Assembly (NCBI GenBank): GCA_963837735.1
Contig: CAWIOM010000003.1
Coordinates: 62,001-126,000, forward strand
DNA length: 64,000 nt
DNA from: VRUE01 sp963837735
GTDB taxonomy: Bacteria; Actinomycetota; Thermoleophilia; Solirubrobacterales; 70-9
Direction: 5' to 3'
Under the pieces are notes generated by a model that ran no database searches, was not told where the DNA came from, and saw only the letters and a program-made list of their open reading frames with translations. Every line of letters starts with the position of its first letter. Position 1 is the first letter of the stretch. A program made the position numbers and the translations under genes. This document shows positions 40,607-49,395 of this stretch, piece after piece.

Positions 40607-41283
40607 GCCCGAACATCAGACCCAAGTTGAGCTACGCGAATGTCGTCTCGACACTATGCCTGTTCCTCCTGCTCGGCGGCGGCGCCTACGCGGCGATCAA
40701 GCTGCCCAAGAACAGCGTCGGTACAAAGCAGCTGAAGAAGAGCGCGGTCACGGCGGCGAAGATCAAGAACAGGGCGATCACGGGCCCGAAGATCAAGCTC
40801 TCCACTCTCGGCACCGTGCCGAGCGCGACCCGGGCCGCCACCGCGGCCGATGCCGATCATGCCGGCGACGCCGACACCCTGCAGGGCAAGGGGGCCGGCG
40901 CATTCGTCGGCGGCAACGGCCGGCTGCTCAACTCGCGCCGCGACCTCCAGATCGGCGACGAAGTCGAGTTCTTCGCCCTTCCCGGAATCGGTGCCGTGAC
41001 GGCAACCTGCCTCCAAGGGACGACAAAACCGGCGATCTCCTTTGCGATCACGAACAATTCCGGCGCGATCATGGACCAGACACTGGAATACCCGGGCGGG
41101 GTCGATTCGAGCACGGTCCCCAACGGCAAAGCCGTCTCGTCCGGGAGCGAAAGCTTCACCGCACGACGGATGAAAGTTTCGACCCGCACGTCTCCATCGA
41201 CGGTCGCCACCGTCGACTTCTCCTTCGTGTCCGACGCCCCCGCCCCCTGCGGCGTGTACGCGCAGGCGATCGTCAGCGGTTGA
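40603..41283 (+). CDS. Secreted 'NSVG' repeat protein 2
   Basis: 226 aa, strong SD AAAGGAGACACA then GTG. Signal helix VVSTLCLFLLLGGGAYAAI, repeats KNSVGTKQLKKSAVTAAKIK and NRAITGPKIKLSTLGTVPSA, an Ala/Asp-rich stretch, then a beta-domain (FFALPGIGAVTATCLQGTTK to SDAPAPCGVYAQAIVSG). Same architecture as the gene at 37623, with divergent C-terminal domain. Overlaps the preceding membrane gene by 4 bp, suggesting the two work together. Confidence 0.75.
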   Translation: MSPNIRPKLSYANVVSTLCLFLLLGGGAYAAIKLPKNSVGTKQLKKSAVTAAKIKNRAITGPKIKLSTLGTVPSATRAATAADADHAGDADTLQGKGAGAFVGGNGRLLNSRRDLQIGDEVEFFALPGIGAVTATCLQGTTKPAISFAITNNSGAIMDQTLEYPGGVDSSTVPNGKAVSSGSESFTARRMKVSTRTSPSTVATVDFSFVSDAPAPCGVYAQAIVSG

Positions 41284-41319
41284 CGGAGGCGCAACCGCCC
41301 GGGGCCGGCCGCGGCCGAA

Positions 41320-43155
41320 CTACCGGTGCTTCCGGGCCCTGGGCTTCTTGATCTTGAAGCGCCTGCTCGCCGGCTGGGCGTCGACGCCGAGGATGTCGAG
41401 CGCCCTGACCTTGAAGGTGTAGCGGCCCGGTCGCAGGTGCTTATAGCGCTTGGGCGCGCCGCAGGCCGAGAACCGCGGCTTCGACGCCTTGCCTGCGGGC
41501 ATCCCGGCGGCGATGCCGCTTGCCCTTGCGCTTCGGCTTCGGCCTGATCAGCTCGCACTGGTAGCCGGTGATCGCCCCCGGGGCGCTGAACGAGAAGACC
41601 GCCTTCTTCTTCGGGTTCTTGATCGTCGCCTTCGTGATCGCGGTGCCCTTGGGCGGGCCGAAGGTGGCGGTGACGGTCTGGTCCTGGCTCAGCTTCGCGA
41701 AGCAGGGCCCGGTTCCGGCGCAGGGGCCCGAGAAGCCGGCGAAGCCGCTGCCCGGGTCGGGCAGGGCGCGCAGCGCCTCGGTCTGTCCCTGCGGGTCGCG
41801 GTCGCTGCAGCTGGGCGGGCAGACGATCCCGCTCGCCGCCGACCCTGCCGCTGCCCGCTCCGGCGAAGGCCACGTCGAGCTTCTGCGAGGGGCCGACGAT
41901 CGCAAAGCCGCCGTAAGTTGGTCGCCGCTCAGTTCGCTGGCCCCGCCGAGCGGCGATCGGGCCCGGGTGGTTGCGCGATTCGCTGTCGAGCCGTCGCCGA
42001 GCTGGCCGGATTGGCCTTCGCCCCAGCTCAGGCCGGTGCCGTCGGCGAGCAGCGCCATGGCTGTGATCGGAGCCGGCGGAGATCGCGACCGGGGAGATGC
42101 CGGCGACCGTCACCGGGGTCGGCACGCATTCGCAGCCGGTCGTCGAAAACGTCCCGGTGCCGACCTGGCCCTTAGCTGTTGTAGCCCCAGGATTGGACCT
42201 CCGCCCGAGGACAGCAGGGCGATCCCGTGCTCACCCCCGGCGGCGACCTCCCTGACGCCGGAGAGCCCGGCCGGGGAGACGGGGGCTCGAGGCAGAAGCA
42301 GGTGGAGCTGTGGTCGACTGCGACCCGGTGCCGAGCGCGTCGTGCTCATTGTCACTCCCCAGTTGACCACCGTGCCGTCGATCGAGCAGTGCCGCGCGCA
42401 AGTCGCTGATCGGCGGAGATCGCCACGGCGCCGGCGATGCCGGGAACCGGATTGGGGTTCGGCGGTCGCAATGTGCAATCGTTGAGGATGCCCGATGCCG
42501 TCGCCGAGCGCGCCGTATTCGTCCCAGCCCCAGGCGAGGACCGTCCCGTCGGCGAGCAGCGCCAGGCTCGTAGGCGTCGCCGCGCGGCGATCGCGATCGC
42601 CGTTCGAGATGCCCGGAACCGAGACGGGAGACCCTGCTGCAGCGGGTTCGAGAAGCACATGTTCGGGGCCTTTGGTATCGCCGTCGCCGAGCGCGCCGTA
42701 GTCGGTTCTCTGCCCCAGGCCTTCACGGTGCCGTCGGCGAGCAGCGCCAGGCTGCGTTTCGCTGCCGGCACGAGACGGCGACGACATTCGGCGAGCCCGG
42801 CCACGGGAACCGGTGTCGGTGCGATCGGTCGTCGACCCGTCGCCGACCTGGCCATTGGGGTTGTAGCCCCAGGCCATCACGGTGCCGTCGTCGAGCAGCG
42901 CCAGGCCGTGTTCGTAGCCGCCGCGGATCTGCGTCACCGTTCGAGAGGCCGGTGATCGGCGTCGGTATTTCGACGCAGAAACAGCGGGTCGGACCTTTCG
43001 GTCCCGTTGCCGACCTGGCCGCTGTAGTTGTAGCCCCAGCCGAGAGCCGAGCCTCCGGCGGCGTGGGCACTCGGCGAAGCGACGAGGCCGAGCAGACAGA
43101 GGGCGAGGAGCGGCGCGACCCTGGCCAGCCTCGATTTCCCGATCCCGGTCCTCAC
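41320..43155 (-). CDS. Secreted RCC1-repeat (beta-propeller) protein, multiply frameshifted
   Basis: GTG near 43155 starts a signal peptide (RLARVAPLLALCLLGLVASP). The rest is a series of RCC1 repeats recognisable in alternating frames: ALGWGYNYSGQVGNGT, YEHGLALLDDGTVMAWGYNP then NGQVGDGSTTDRTDT, SLALLADGTVKAWG, LALLADGTVLAWGWDEYGAL and LSWGEGQSGQLGDGSTANR. The C-terminus (DQTVTATFGPPKGTAITKAT, PGRYTFKVRALDILGVDAQP) is a fibronectin-like cell-surface module. At least six frame changes occur over 1.8 kb, the worst density in the window; repeats make consensus calling difficult. A TACAGT box precedes the start by 10 nt. Confidence 0.6.
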
Positions 43156-43182
43156 CCTTGGCAAGACTGTACGCCCACCGCG

Positions 43183-43812
43183 CTAGATCCCGAAATAGCC
43201 CTTGATCCCGCCGAGCATCAGCTGGGTCCCGATCGTCGCCACGAAGAGGCCGCCGAACTTCGTCATCAGGCTGATCGTCTGATCGGAGAAGTTCATCCGG
43301 TTGACGAGGAACAGGTGGCCGACCGGGATCAGCGCGACGGTCACGGCGACGGCGATCACCGCCGCCCAGATGCCGTCCCAGCCCGACCCCGAGGAGGCGA
43401 TCGTGATCACGGCGGTGATCGCCCCGGGGCCGGCCATGAAGGGGACCGCGTAGGGGACGACGATCTGGTCGGCGGCGCTCGCCGGCTGCTCGCGCTCGCG
43501 CGCCGAGTCGCCGCCCTGGGCGCGGCTCGGCTCGCCTCCGAGCAGCATCTCGAACCCCATCATCACGAGGACGAGGCCGCCGACGATGCCGAAGGCGTCG
43601 AGGTCGATGCCGAGCAGGTCGAGAAGCTGCTTGCCGATCAGCGCCGAGCCGCCGAGCAGGATCGCGATCGTCGTCATCAGCTTGACGACGTACTCGCGGC
43701 GCCGCTCGGGCTCGTTCTCGGTCAGGACGCGGAAGAAGACGGCGCGGATGAAGGGGTCGACCAGCAGGACCAGGGAGACGGTCGCCTGCAGGGTGAGGTC
43801 GAGGAAGCTCAA
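43183..43812 (-). CDS. MarC/UPF0056-family integral membrane protein
   Basis: 209 aa, six helices: LQATVSLVLLVDPFIRAVFF, LMTTIAILLGGSALIGKQLL, AFGIVGGLVLVMMGFEMLLG, VPYAVPFMAGPGAITAVITI, AVIAVAVTVALIPVGHLFLV and ISLMTKFGGLFVATIGTQLM. VPFMAGPGAITAV is the family signature. Biochemical role not established. TTG start directly after the upstream stop implies coupling. Confidence 0.87.
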   Translation of the reverse strand: MSFLDLTLQATVSLVLLVDPFIRAVFFRVLTENEPERRREYVVKLMTTIAILLGGSALIGKQLLDLLGIDLDAFGIVGGLVLVMMGFEMLLGGEPSRAQGGDSAREREQPASAADQIVVPYAVPFMAGPGAITAVITIASSGSGWDGIWAAVIAVAVTVALIPVGHLFLVNRMNFSDQTISLMTKFGGLFVATIGTQLMLGGIKGYFGI

Positions 43813-43813
43813 C

Positions 43814-44443
43814 TCAGACCGAGACCGTGACCGGGAAGGTGGCGATCCAGATCGCGGTGCAGAGGAAGAGCAGGTAGCCGAGCGACAGCAGCGCGATTCG
43901 CTGCCTCGGCATCGTCAGCTTGGTGCTGATCCCGGCGAAGAAGAGCGAGGCGGCGAAGAGGACGACGGCGAGCACGTAGTTGTCGGAGCGCTGGTTCGAC
44001 TGGCGCGCTTCGGCGGTCGCCTCTTCGGCTTCGGCCAGGAGCCGCGTCGATTCGGCCTTTTTGGCCAGCTTGTATTGCGGCATCGCGAACGGCGTCGACG
44101 GCGCGCCGGGGTTCTTCAGCGGGTGGGTCGCGACCCAGGCTTCGACGGCGGGCTTGAACTCGTGGCGGAAGCGCGCGAAGTAGAAGTCCGCCAGCCTCCG
44201 ATCCCCCGCCGCGTAGGCGTTGACCCAGTCGCTGAAGGTGAGGACGTCGACCTCGGTCTCCTGGCCGGCTTCGTCGGAGGCGCGGGTCGACTCGACGCGG
44301 GCGGCGTTGGCGCGGCTGAAGTCGATCGCCTGGACGCCGCTCCAGCGCGAGGACTGGTAGGAGCTCCAGGCCGTTGCCACCGCGGCGATCGCCAGCAGGA
44401 TCGTCGCCAGCAGCTCCATGTGGGGGTGAAGGCGGGCCGACAT
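43814..44443 (-). CDS. Membrane protein (209 aa), DUF4337-like
   Basis: N-terminal helix (LLATILLAIAAVATAWSSYQ), a long soluble charged region (SRANAARVESTRASDEAGQE, SDWVNAYAAGDRRLADFYFA), and two C-terminal helices (NYVLAVVLFAASLFFAGIST, IALLSLGYLLFLCTAIWIAT). The order matches small uncharacterised DUF4337-type proteins. ATG at 44443 is 7 nt after TAGCCT. Confidence 0.72.
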   Translation of the reverse strand: MSARLHPHMELLATILLAIAAVATAWSSYQSSRWSGVQAIDFSRANAARVESTRASDEAGQETEVDVLTFSDWVNAYAAGDRRLADFYFARFRHEFKPAVEAWVATHPLKNPGAPSTPFAMPQYKLAKKAESTRLLAEAEEATAEARQSNQRSDNYVLAVVLFAASLFFAGISTKLTMPRQRIALLSLGYLLFLCTAIWIATFPVTVSV

Positions 44444-44450
44444 GGCGGGC

Positions 44451-44456
44451 AGGCTA
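44451..44456 (-). promoter_or_regulatory. -10 box TAGCCT, spacer 7, made from the upstream stop codon
   Basis: TAGCCT, GCCCGCC, ATG (44443). Its TAG is the stop codon of the preceding gene in the corrected frame. Confidence 0.45.
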
Positions 44457-45030
44457 CCGGCGCCGGGCGACGACGAGCCCGGCCCGCCATCCCGGCGCCC
44501 GTCCCCCGGCGGGAGGGGTGACCGACGCGGTCTCGATCCCGGCCCGCGCGAGCAGCCAGGAGACCAGCGAGTTCGAGTTCCACATGTCGCCCGTGCCGAG
44601 CCGATCGCGCCCCCATACGGGCGTCGGCACCCTGGGGAACCAGGTCGAGTAGGCGGCGGGCGACGTCGATCTCCCCGCTCAGCCGCAGCGGGCTGCCGAC
44701 CGCCTCATCGACGTCGGGGATCTCTCCGTCCCGCCAACGGCGGATCTCGTAGCGAAAGACCCGCAGGCGACCCGCCCAGGCGGCGCCGACCGGCCCTTCG
44801 GCGACGACGCCCCGTCGCTCGCCGCGGTCGTCCCTGACCGGCGCCATCTCGATCACGAAGCTCTCCTCCCCGGCGCGAACGACGAGCGCCGAGTGATAGA
44901 GGTCGCGCGCCTGCCGCCGCTCGAGTCGAGCCGCCACCGCCTCATACACGCGGCCGTTGAGGCGGACCGAGTGGCCGCCCGCGCCCAGCGGCAGCCAGTA
45001 GAGGTCGACCGCGGCGTCCTGCGGGCCCAT
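44454..45030 (-). CDS. Conserved hypothetical protein, one extra C near 44640
   Basis: Not recognised. Full frame: DLYWLPLGAGGHSVRLNGRV, YHSALVVRAGEESFVIEMAP, VFRYEIRRWRDGEIPDVDEA, then after removing one C from a CCCC run VPRVPTPVWGRDRLGTGDMW, NSNSLVSWLLARAG and a TAG stop. The HSAL strand and late NSN motif suggest a papain-like or permuted NlpC fold, but no Cys nucleophile is obvious. 3 bp downstream of the SRPBCC gene with GGAGACCTGAAAG as ribosome binding site. Confidence 0.6.
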
Positions 45031-45033
45031 CTT

Positions 45034-45674
45034 TCAGGTCTCCGAGGCGGTTGCTGAGGCGAGCCGCTCGGCCCGCTGCTTGATGCCGCGCAGCATCTTC
45101 CGCTCCATCACCAGGGAGCCGGGCTCGATCGGCAACATGCCGAGGCGCGCGAGCAGCGTCGGCAGGCGGAAACGGTTGCGGCTGATCAGCCGCGTCCGGC
45201 CGCCACTCTCCGACAGCACGAAGGTCCAGACCCAGTTGCCGTCATCGGAGCGCCAGGAGAGAACCCGGCCGGGCTCGACCCGCTCGACCCGCATCCGGTT
45301 GGAGCCGAACTCGATCTCATCGCCGGCCTCGAGGCTCTGGAACTCCGGCAAGACCCGATCGACGCTGTGCATGCCGAGGCCGAGAAGGTTCTCGATCCAG
45401 TCGTAGGTGTAAGCGCCTCCGCGGGGAGCGGGGCCCATCTGCGCCAGCCAGGGCCAGACATCGGCGGCCGGCGCCGCGATCTCGATCGCCCGCGTCGACA
45501 CCCCGTCGGCGCTCTCCAGCAACTCGTCCCCGGGCAGCCGCGCCGCGGCCTCCTCCGGGTCGCGCCCCAGGTCATCACCGGCCGCCGCAGGAGGACGAGA
45601 TAGAGAGCCGAGAGCGCTCCCCCGGCGATCGCGAGGCGCCGCAGCTTGACGGTTGTCGGGGGCTTTGCTGCCAT
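45034..45674 (-). CDS. SRPBCC-family membrane-anchored protein, one missing C near 45567
   Basis: ATG at 45674 starts MAAKPPTTVKLRRLAIAGGA then LSALYLVLLRRPVMTWGAT (one helix). After adding one C to a CCC run it continues PEEAAARLPGDELLESADGV, STRAIEIAAPAADVWPWLAQ then MGPAPRGGAYTYDWIENLLG, LEAGDEIEFGSNRMRVERVE and WTFVLSESGGRTRLISRNRF. This is the START/SRPBCC ligand-binding fold seen in many actinobacterial proteins. Confidence 0.75.
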
Positions 45675-45696
45675 GTCGATGGATGCGGAAGTCGAG

Positions 45697-45702
45697 TAGA
45701 TC
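45697..45702 (+). promoter_or_regulatory. TAGATC box, 6 nt before GTG 45709
   Basis: TAGATC, GCGGCC, GTG. Aligns base by base with TAGATT, CCCGGT, GTG upstream of the encapsulated-ferritin gene (48991-49005). May be a copy of that promoter. Confidence 0.4.
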
Positions 45703-45708
45703 GCGGCC

Positions 45709-47451
45709 GTGGGCTTCGATCAGTATCACCAGCTCTCCGAGGCCCCGGCCGGGCCGGCGCCGGCGGGGGCTGCGCTAGGCTCGCCGCCGATGCGACCGCC
45801 CAACCTCCTGCTGCTGATCACCGACCAGCAGCGGCGGCCGCGGCACTGGCCCGAGGACCCGGGCTGGCTGCGCGACCTGATGCCCAACGAGGCGGAGCTG
45901 GCGAGGACCGGCCTGAGCTTCTCGAACGGGTTCTGCAACGCGTCGATGTGCTCGCCGAGCCGCGCGACCCTGTTCACCGGCCTCTACCCCGCCCACCACG
46001 GCGTCACCCTGACCCTGACCGCCGCCGACCTGAAGCCCGACCCGCGCAACAGCCCGGCCGTGCTCGCCGGCCTGGCGCGCCTGATGCTGCGCCGCGGGGC
46101 GCCGCGCGGGCGGGCCCTGAAGCAGTTCGGCCGCGGGGCGCTGCAGCTCGGCCCGAAGGCCGGCGACGAGGCGGAGCTGAGCCCGGACACGCCGAACCTG
46201 GCCCAAACGCTGCGGGCCGGCGGCTACGAGGTCGGCTACAAGGGCAAGTGGCACCTGACCCAGCCGCTCGGCGACGGTTGGGGCGAGCGCGACGCGGAGC
46301 TGCTCGCGGAGTCCTACGGCTTCGCCGACTGGGAGCCGCCCGACGCCGGCGAGAACGCGAAGGCGGAGAACTTCGGCGGCGGCACGGCGGGGCCCCTGTC
46401 GGAGGGCTGGGACGAGGTCTACACCCGCCAGGCCGAGAGCTGGCTGTCGCGCGCCGACCTGCCGGAGCCGTTCTGCCTCGTCGTCTCCCTGGTCAACCCG
46501 CACGACGTCCTCGGCTACGCCTCCTCCTACCGGGAGGGCGGCTACGACGCCGCCGAATTCCGCGACGCCGGGGTCGAGCTGCCGCCGACGATCGACGAGG
46601 ACCTCTCGACCAAGCCCGTCGTCCAGACCCTGATGCAGATGGGCATGACCGCCTACCTCGGCCCCCTGCGCGGGCGCCGCGCCCAGCTCGACTACGTCAA
46701 CTTCTACGCCCACCTGCACCGCCTGGTCGACGCCAAGATCGGCCGCATCCTGGCGGCGCTCGGCGACCCCGGCGACCCGGGCTCGCTGCGCTCGCGGACC
46801 GTGATCGTGCGCAGCTCCGACCACGGTGAGATGGGGCTCGCCCACGGCGGCCTGCGCCAGAAGGCGTTCAACGCCTACGAGGAGACGATCAACGTGCCGC
46901 TCGTCGTCTCCAACCCGGTCCTCTTCCCCCGCCCCGCGCAGACCGACGCCCTGGCCTCGCTGATCGACGTCCTGCCGACGATGGCGGGCCTCGCCGGCGC
47001 CGCGGCGCCCGCCGGCGCCCAGGGGGTCGACCTCGGCCCCGTCCTCGCCCGCCAGGCGGCGCCGGAGCGCGAGGCGCTCGAGCGCTCGGGGGCCGACTTC
47101 CGCGACCTGCTCGAGCGGCCGGCGCCCGGCGGCACGGTCCGCGACTCGGTCCACTACACCTACGACGACCACCAGGCGGCGACCGCGCAGGTCGACGCCC
47201 CCGGCCAGCCGAACCGGGTGCGCTGCATCCGCGAGGCGCGGATGAAGTACGCGGTCTACCTCGACCCGGAGCGGCGGCAGGCGCCCGAATACGAGATGTA
47301 CGACCTCGAGCGCGACCCCGAAGAGCGCCACAACCTCCTCGACCACCGCAGCGGCGAGCCGCGCGAGCCCTCCTCGCGGGCCGACCGCGACCGCCTCGAG
47401 GAGGCGCTCAGGGCGCAGATGGCCGCGCTCGGCACCGACAACCTCTCCTGA
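45709..47451 (+). CDS. Sulfatase-like hydrolase 1, with an encapsulated-ferritin-like N-terminal peptide
   Basis: Alkaline-phosphatase-fold esterase, 580 aa from GTG 45709 or 553 aa from ATG 45790 (TAGGCT lies 8 nt before the latter). Catalytic core: LLLLITDQQRRPRHWP (metal Asp), ASMCSPSRATLFTGLYPAHH with the CxPxR sequence whose Cys is oxidised to formylglycine, GYKGKWHL, VVSLVNPHDVLGY and VIVRSSDHGEMGLAHGGLRQ (metal ligands). The extra N-terminus MGFDQYHQLSEAPAG copies the start of the ferritin-like protein encoded at 49003. No signal peptide is apparent. No formylglycine-generating enzyme gene is in the window. Confidence 0.88.
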   Translation: MGFDQYHQLSEAPAGPAPAGAALGSPPMRPPNLLLLITDQQRRPRHWPEDPGWLRDLMPNEAELARTGLSFSNGFCNASMCSPSRATLFTGLYPAHHGVTLTLTAADLKPDPRNSPAVLAGLARLMLRRGAPRGRALKQFGRGALQLGPKAGDEAELSPDTPNLAQTLRAGGYEVGYKGKWHLTQPLGDGWGERDAELLAESYGFADWEPPDAGENAKAENFGGGTAGPLSEGWDEVYTRQAESWLSRADLPEPFCLVVSLVNPHDVLGYASSYREGGYDAAEFRDAGVELPPTIDEDLSTKPVVQTLMQMGMTAYLGPLRGRRAQLDYVNFYAHLHRLVDAKIGRILAALGDPGDPGSLRSRTVIVRSSDHGEMGLAHGGLRQKAFNAYEETINVPLVVSNPVLFPRPAQTDALASLIDVLPTMAGLAGAAAPAGAQGVDLGPVLARQAAPEREALERSGADFRDLLERPAPGGTVRDSVHYTYDDHQAATAQVDAPGQPNRVRCIREARMKYAVYLDPERRQAPEYEMYDLERDPEERHNLLDHRSGEPREPSSRADRDRLEEALRAQMAALGTDNLS

Positions 47452-47575
47452 CCCCAGCGGGGGCCGCGACGGGATTGCGGGCGCCCCGCCGCCGAAGCGC
47501 GGTCTTCCCCGGATGGAATCGCCGCGGGCCGGCCATAGGTTGTCGAGCAGCCCCCCACCCGACGGCGGAGCTTCC

Positions 47576-48993
47576 ATGGACAATCGCCTGACCCCACTTG
47601 ACGCGTCGTTCCTCGAGCTGGAGGAGGCCGACGAGTCGGCCCACATGCACATCGGATGGGCGATGATCTTCGACCCGCTGCCGGGCGGCGGCGAGCCCTC
47701 GCTCGAGGCCCTGCGCGAGCAGACCGAGGAGCGGCTCGAAGCCCCTGCCGCGCTTTCTACGCCACCTCTCCTCGCCGCGGATCGGCAGGCTCTCGCTGCC
47801 GACCTGGGAGCCGGACCCCGACTTCGACATCGCGACCCATATGCGCCACGCCACGCTGCCGGCGCCGGGCGGCGAGGAGGAGCTGCTCGAGTGGCTGGGC
47901 GACTTCTACTCCCACCGCCTCGACCGCGCCCACCCGCTCTGGGAGACGACGGTGCTCGACGGGCTCTCCGGCGGCCGCTGGGCGCTGGTGACGAAGGTCC
48001 ACCACTGCCTGGTCGACGGGATCAGCGGCGCCTCGGTGACGAGCGCGCTGCTCGACGCCGAGGCCGACCCGGCCCCCGGCTCCGGGGGGCTGGCGGCGGC
48101 TCTGGCGAGGCCGGAGGAGGGCGAGGAGGAACGGCGCCGGCGCGGTCTCCAGGCTCTTCGGCGCGGTCGGCGACGGCGTCGGCCTCGCCACGCATCCGCG
48201 CCGGCTCGCCTCGGCCCTCTCCCGGTCCCGGGCGCTGGCCGAGATGGTCATCCGCGAGGAGCTGGTCGGGGCCCCCCACACCAGCCTCAACGAGGCGATC
48301 GGCGGCACCCGGCGCCTTGCCGCGGTGGAGGTGCCGCTGGAGGACCTGAAGCGGATCAAGAGCGAGCTGGGCGGCACGGTCAACGACGTCGTCCTCGCCG
48401 CCACCGCCGGCGGCCTGCGCCGCCTCTTCGAGCGCCGCGACGAGGGCTCGAGCGTCGACAGCGTGCGGGCGATGGTCCCGGTCAGCCTGCGCCAGGCAAG
48501 CGAGGAGCTGGCGCTCGGCAACCGGGTCACCTCGCTCTTCGTCGACCTGCCGATCTCCGAGCCCGACCCCCTGGTTCGGTACCGCAAGACGACCGAGGCC
48601 GCGCGTGAGCTGAAGGGCGGCGACCAGGCGGCGGGGACGGAGGCTCTGATCGAGCTCGCCGGCGTGGCGCCACCGCTGGTCCAGAGCGTCGTCGCCCGGC
48701 TGGCCTTCACGCCGCGGCTCTTCAACCTGACGATCACGAACGTGCCGGGGCCGCCGGCGACCCTCTACTCGATGGGAGCGCCGCTGCGTCGGATCGTCCC
48801 CCTGGTGCCGATCTTCAGCGGCCACGCGGTCGGCGTCGCCGCCGTCAGCTACGACGGGACGCTCACCTTCGGGCTCAACGCCGATCGCGCCACGGTGCCC
48901 GACCTCGCCGTCCTCCGCGAGGGGATCGAGGAGTCCCTGGACGAGCTGCGGCGCCTCGCCGGCCCCGACTCGGCGAGCGGTCGGGTTGAGTAG
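47576..48993 (+). CDS. Wax ester synthase/diacylglycerol acyltransferase (WS/DGAT), two extra bases
   Basis: Makes storage wax esters or triacylglycerol from acyl-CoA. ATG 47576 with GGAG six bases upstream: MDNRLTPLDASFLELEEADE, HMHIGWAMIFDPLPGG. An extra C in CCCC at 47742-47745 and an extra base near 48130 break the frame. Reconstructed sequence reads LPTWEPDPDFDIATHMRHAT, LVTKVHHCLVDGISGASVTS (HHxxxDG active site), GTVNDVVLAATAGGLRRLFE (the ND motif), AMVPVSLRQASEELALGNRV and LTITNVPGPPATLYSMGAPL. The two shifts are both insertions. Its TAG stop forms part of the next gene's putative -10 box. Confidence 0.88.
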
Positions 48994-48996
48994 ATT
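48991..48996 (+). promoter_or_regulatory. -10 box TAGATT, spacer 6, inside the WS/DGAT stop
   Basis: TAGATT, CCCGGT, GTG (49003). The TAG is the stop codon of the WS/DGAT gene. It would give a leaderless transcript for the ferritin-encapsulin pair, independent of the upstream gene. Confidence 0.5.
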
Positions 48997-49002
48997 CCCG
49001 GT

Positions 49003-49395
49003 GTGGGCTTCGACCAGTACCACGAGCCGCCGGAGGAGCTGTCCGAGGAGACGCGGACCTTCGCCCGCCTCTGCGCCTCGCTGACCGAGGAGGCCGAGGC
49101 GATCGGCTGGTACGAGCAACGGATCGCGGTCGAGGCGGACGACGGGGCGCGGGCGATCATGCACGACGCCCAGGGCGAGGAGTTCAAGCACTTCTGCATG
49201 GACCTCGAGTTCCTCCTGCGGCGGACGCCGCTCTGGCGGGAGATCGCGGCGGGGATCCTCTTCCAGGAGGGCGACATCGTCGAGCACGGCGAGGCCGCCG
49301 AGGAGCAGGCGACCGAGGGCGCCGAGGAGCGCGGCGAGCCCTTGGCCGGCGGCGAGTCGCTGGGCATCGGCAGCCTCAGGGAGGCCGGCCGATGA
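49003..49395 (+). CDS. Encapsulated ferritin-like protein (EncFtn) cargo
   Basis: Ferroxidase cargo of an encapsulin nanocompartment. 130 aa: MGFDQYHEPPEELSEETRTF matches the EncFtn N-terminus. Metal-site residues correspond to those known in Rhodospirillum rubrum EncFtn with an offset of two: Glu29, Glu32, Trp36, Tyr37, Glu60, His63 (in SLTEEAEAIGWYEQR and GEEFKHFCMDLEFL). It has half the length of a classical ferritin, as expected for a protein that builds its site between subunits. The C-terminus holds the cargo-loading peptide ESLGIGSLREAGR (LGIGSL at 120-125). The start overlaps no gene but the stop overlaps the shell gene by 4 bp. Confidence 0.94.
   Translation: MGFDQYHEPPEELSEETRTFARLCASLTEEAEAIGWYEQRIAVEADDGARAIMHDAQGEEFKHFCMDLEFLLRRTPLWREIAAGILFQEGDIVEHGEAAEEQATEGAEERGEPLAGGESLGIGSLREAGR

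Noticed and set aside
40039..41283. A long frame starting at 40039 for the second NSVG protein
   Set aside because: The first 188 codons are Arg/Pro-rich shadow of the neighbours; the GTG at 40603 has a strong SD and starts the signal helix.
45775..47652. 625-codon minus-strand frame opposite sulfatase 1
   Set aside because: Antisense of a clear sulfatase with all catalytic motifs in the plus strand.
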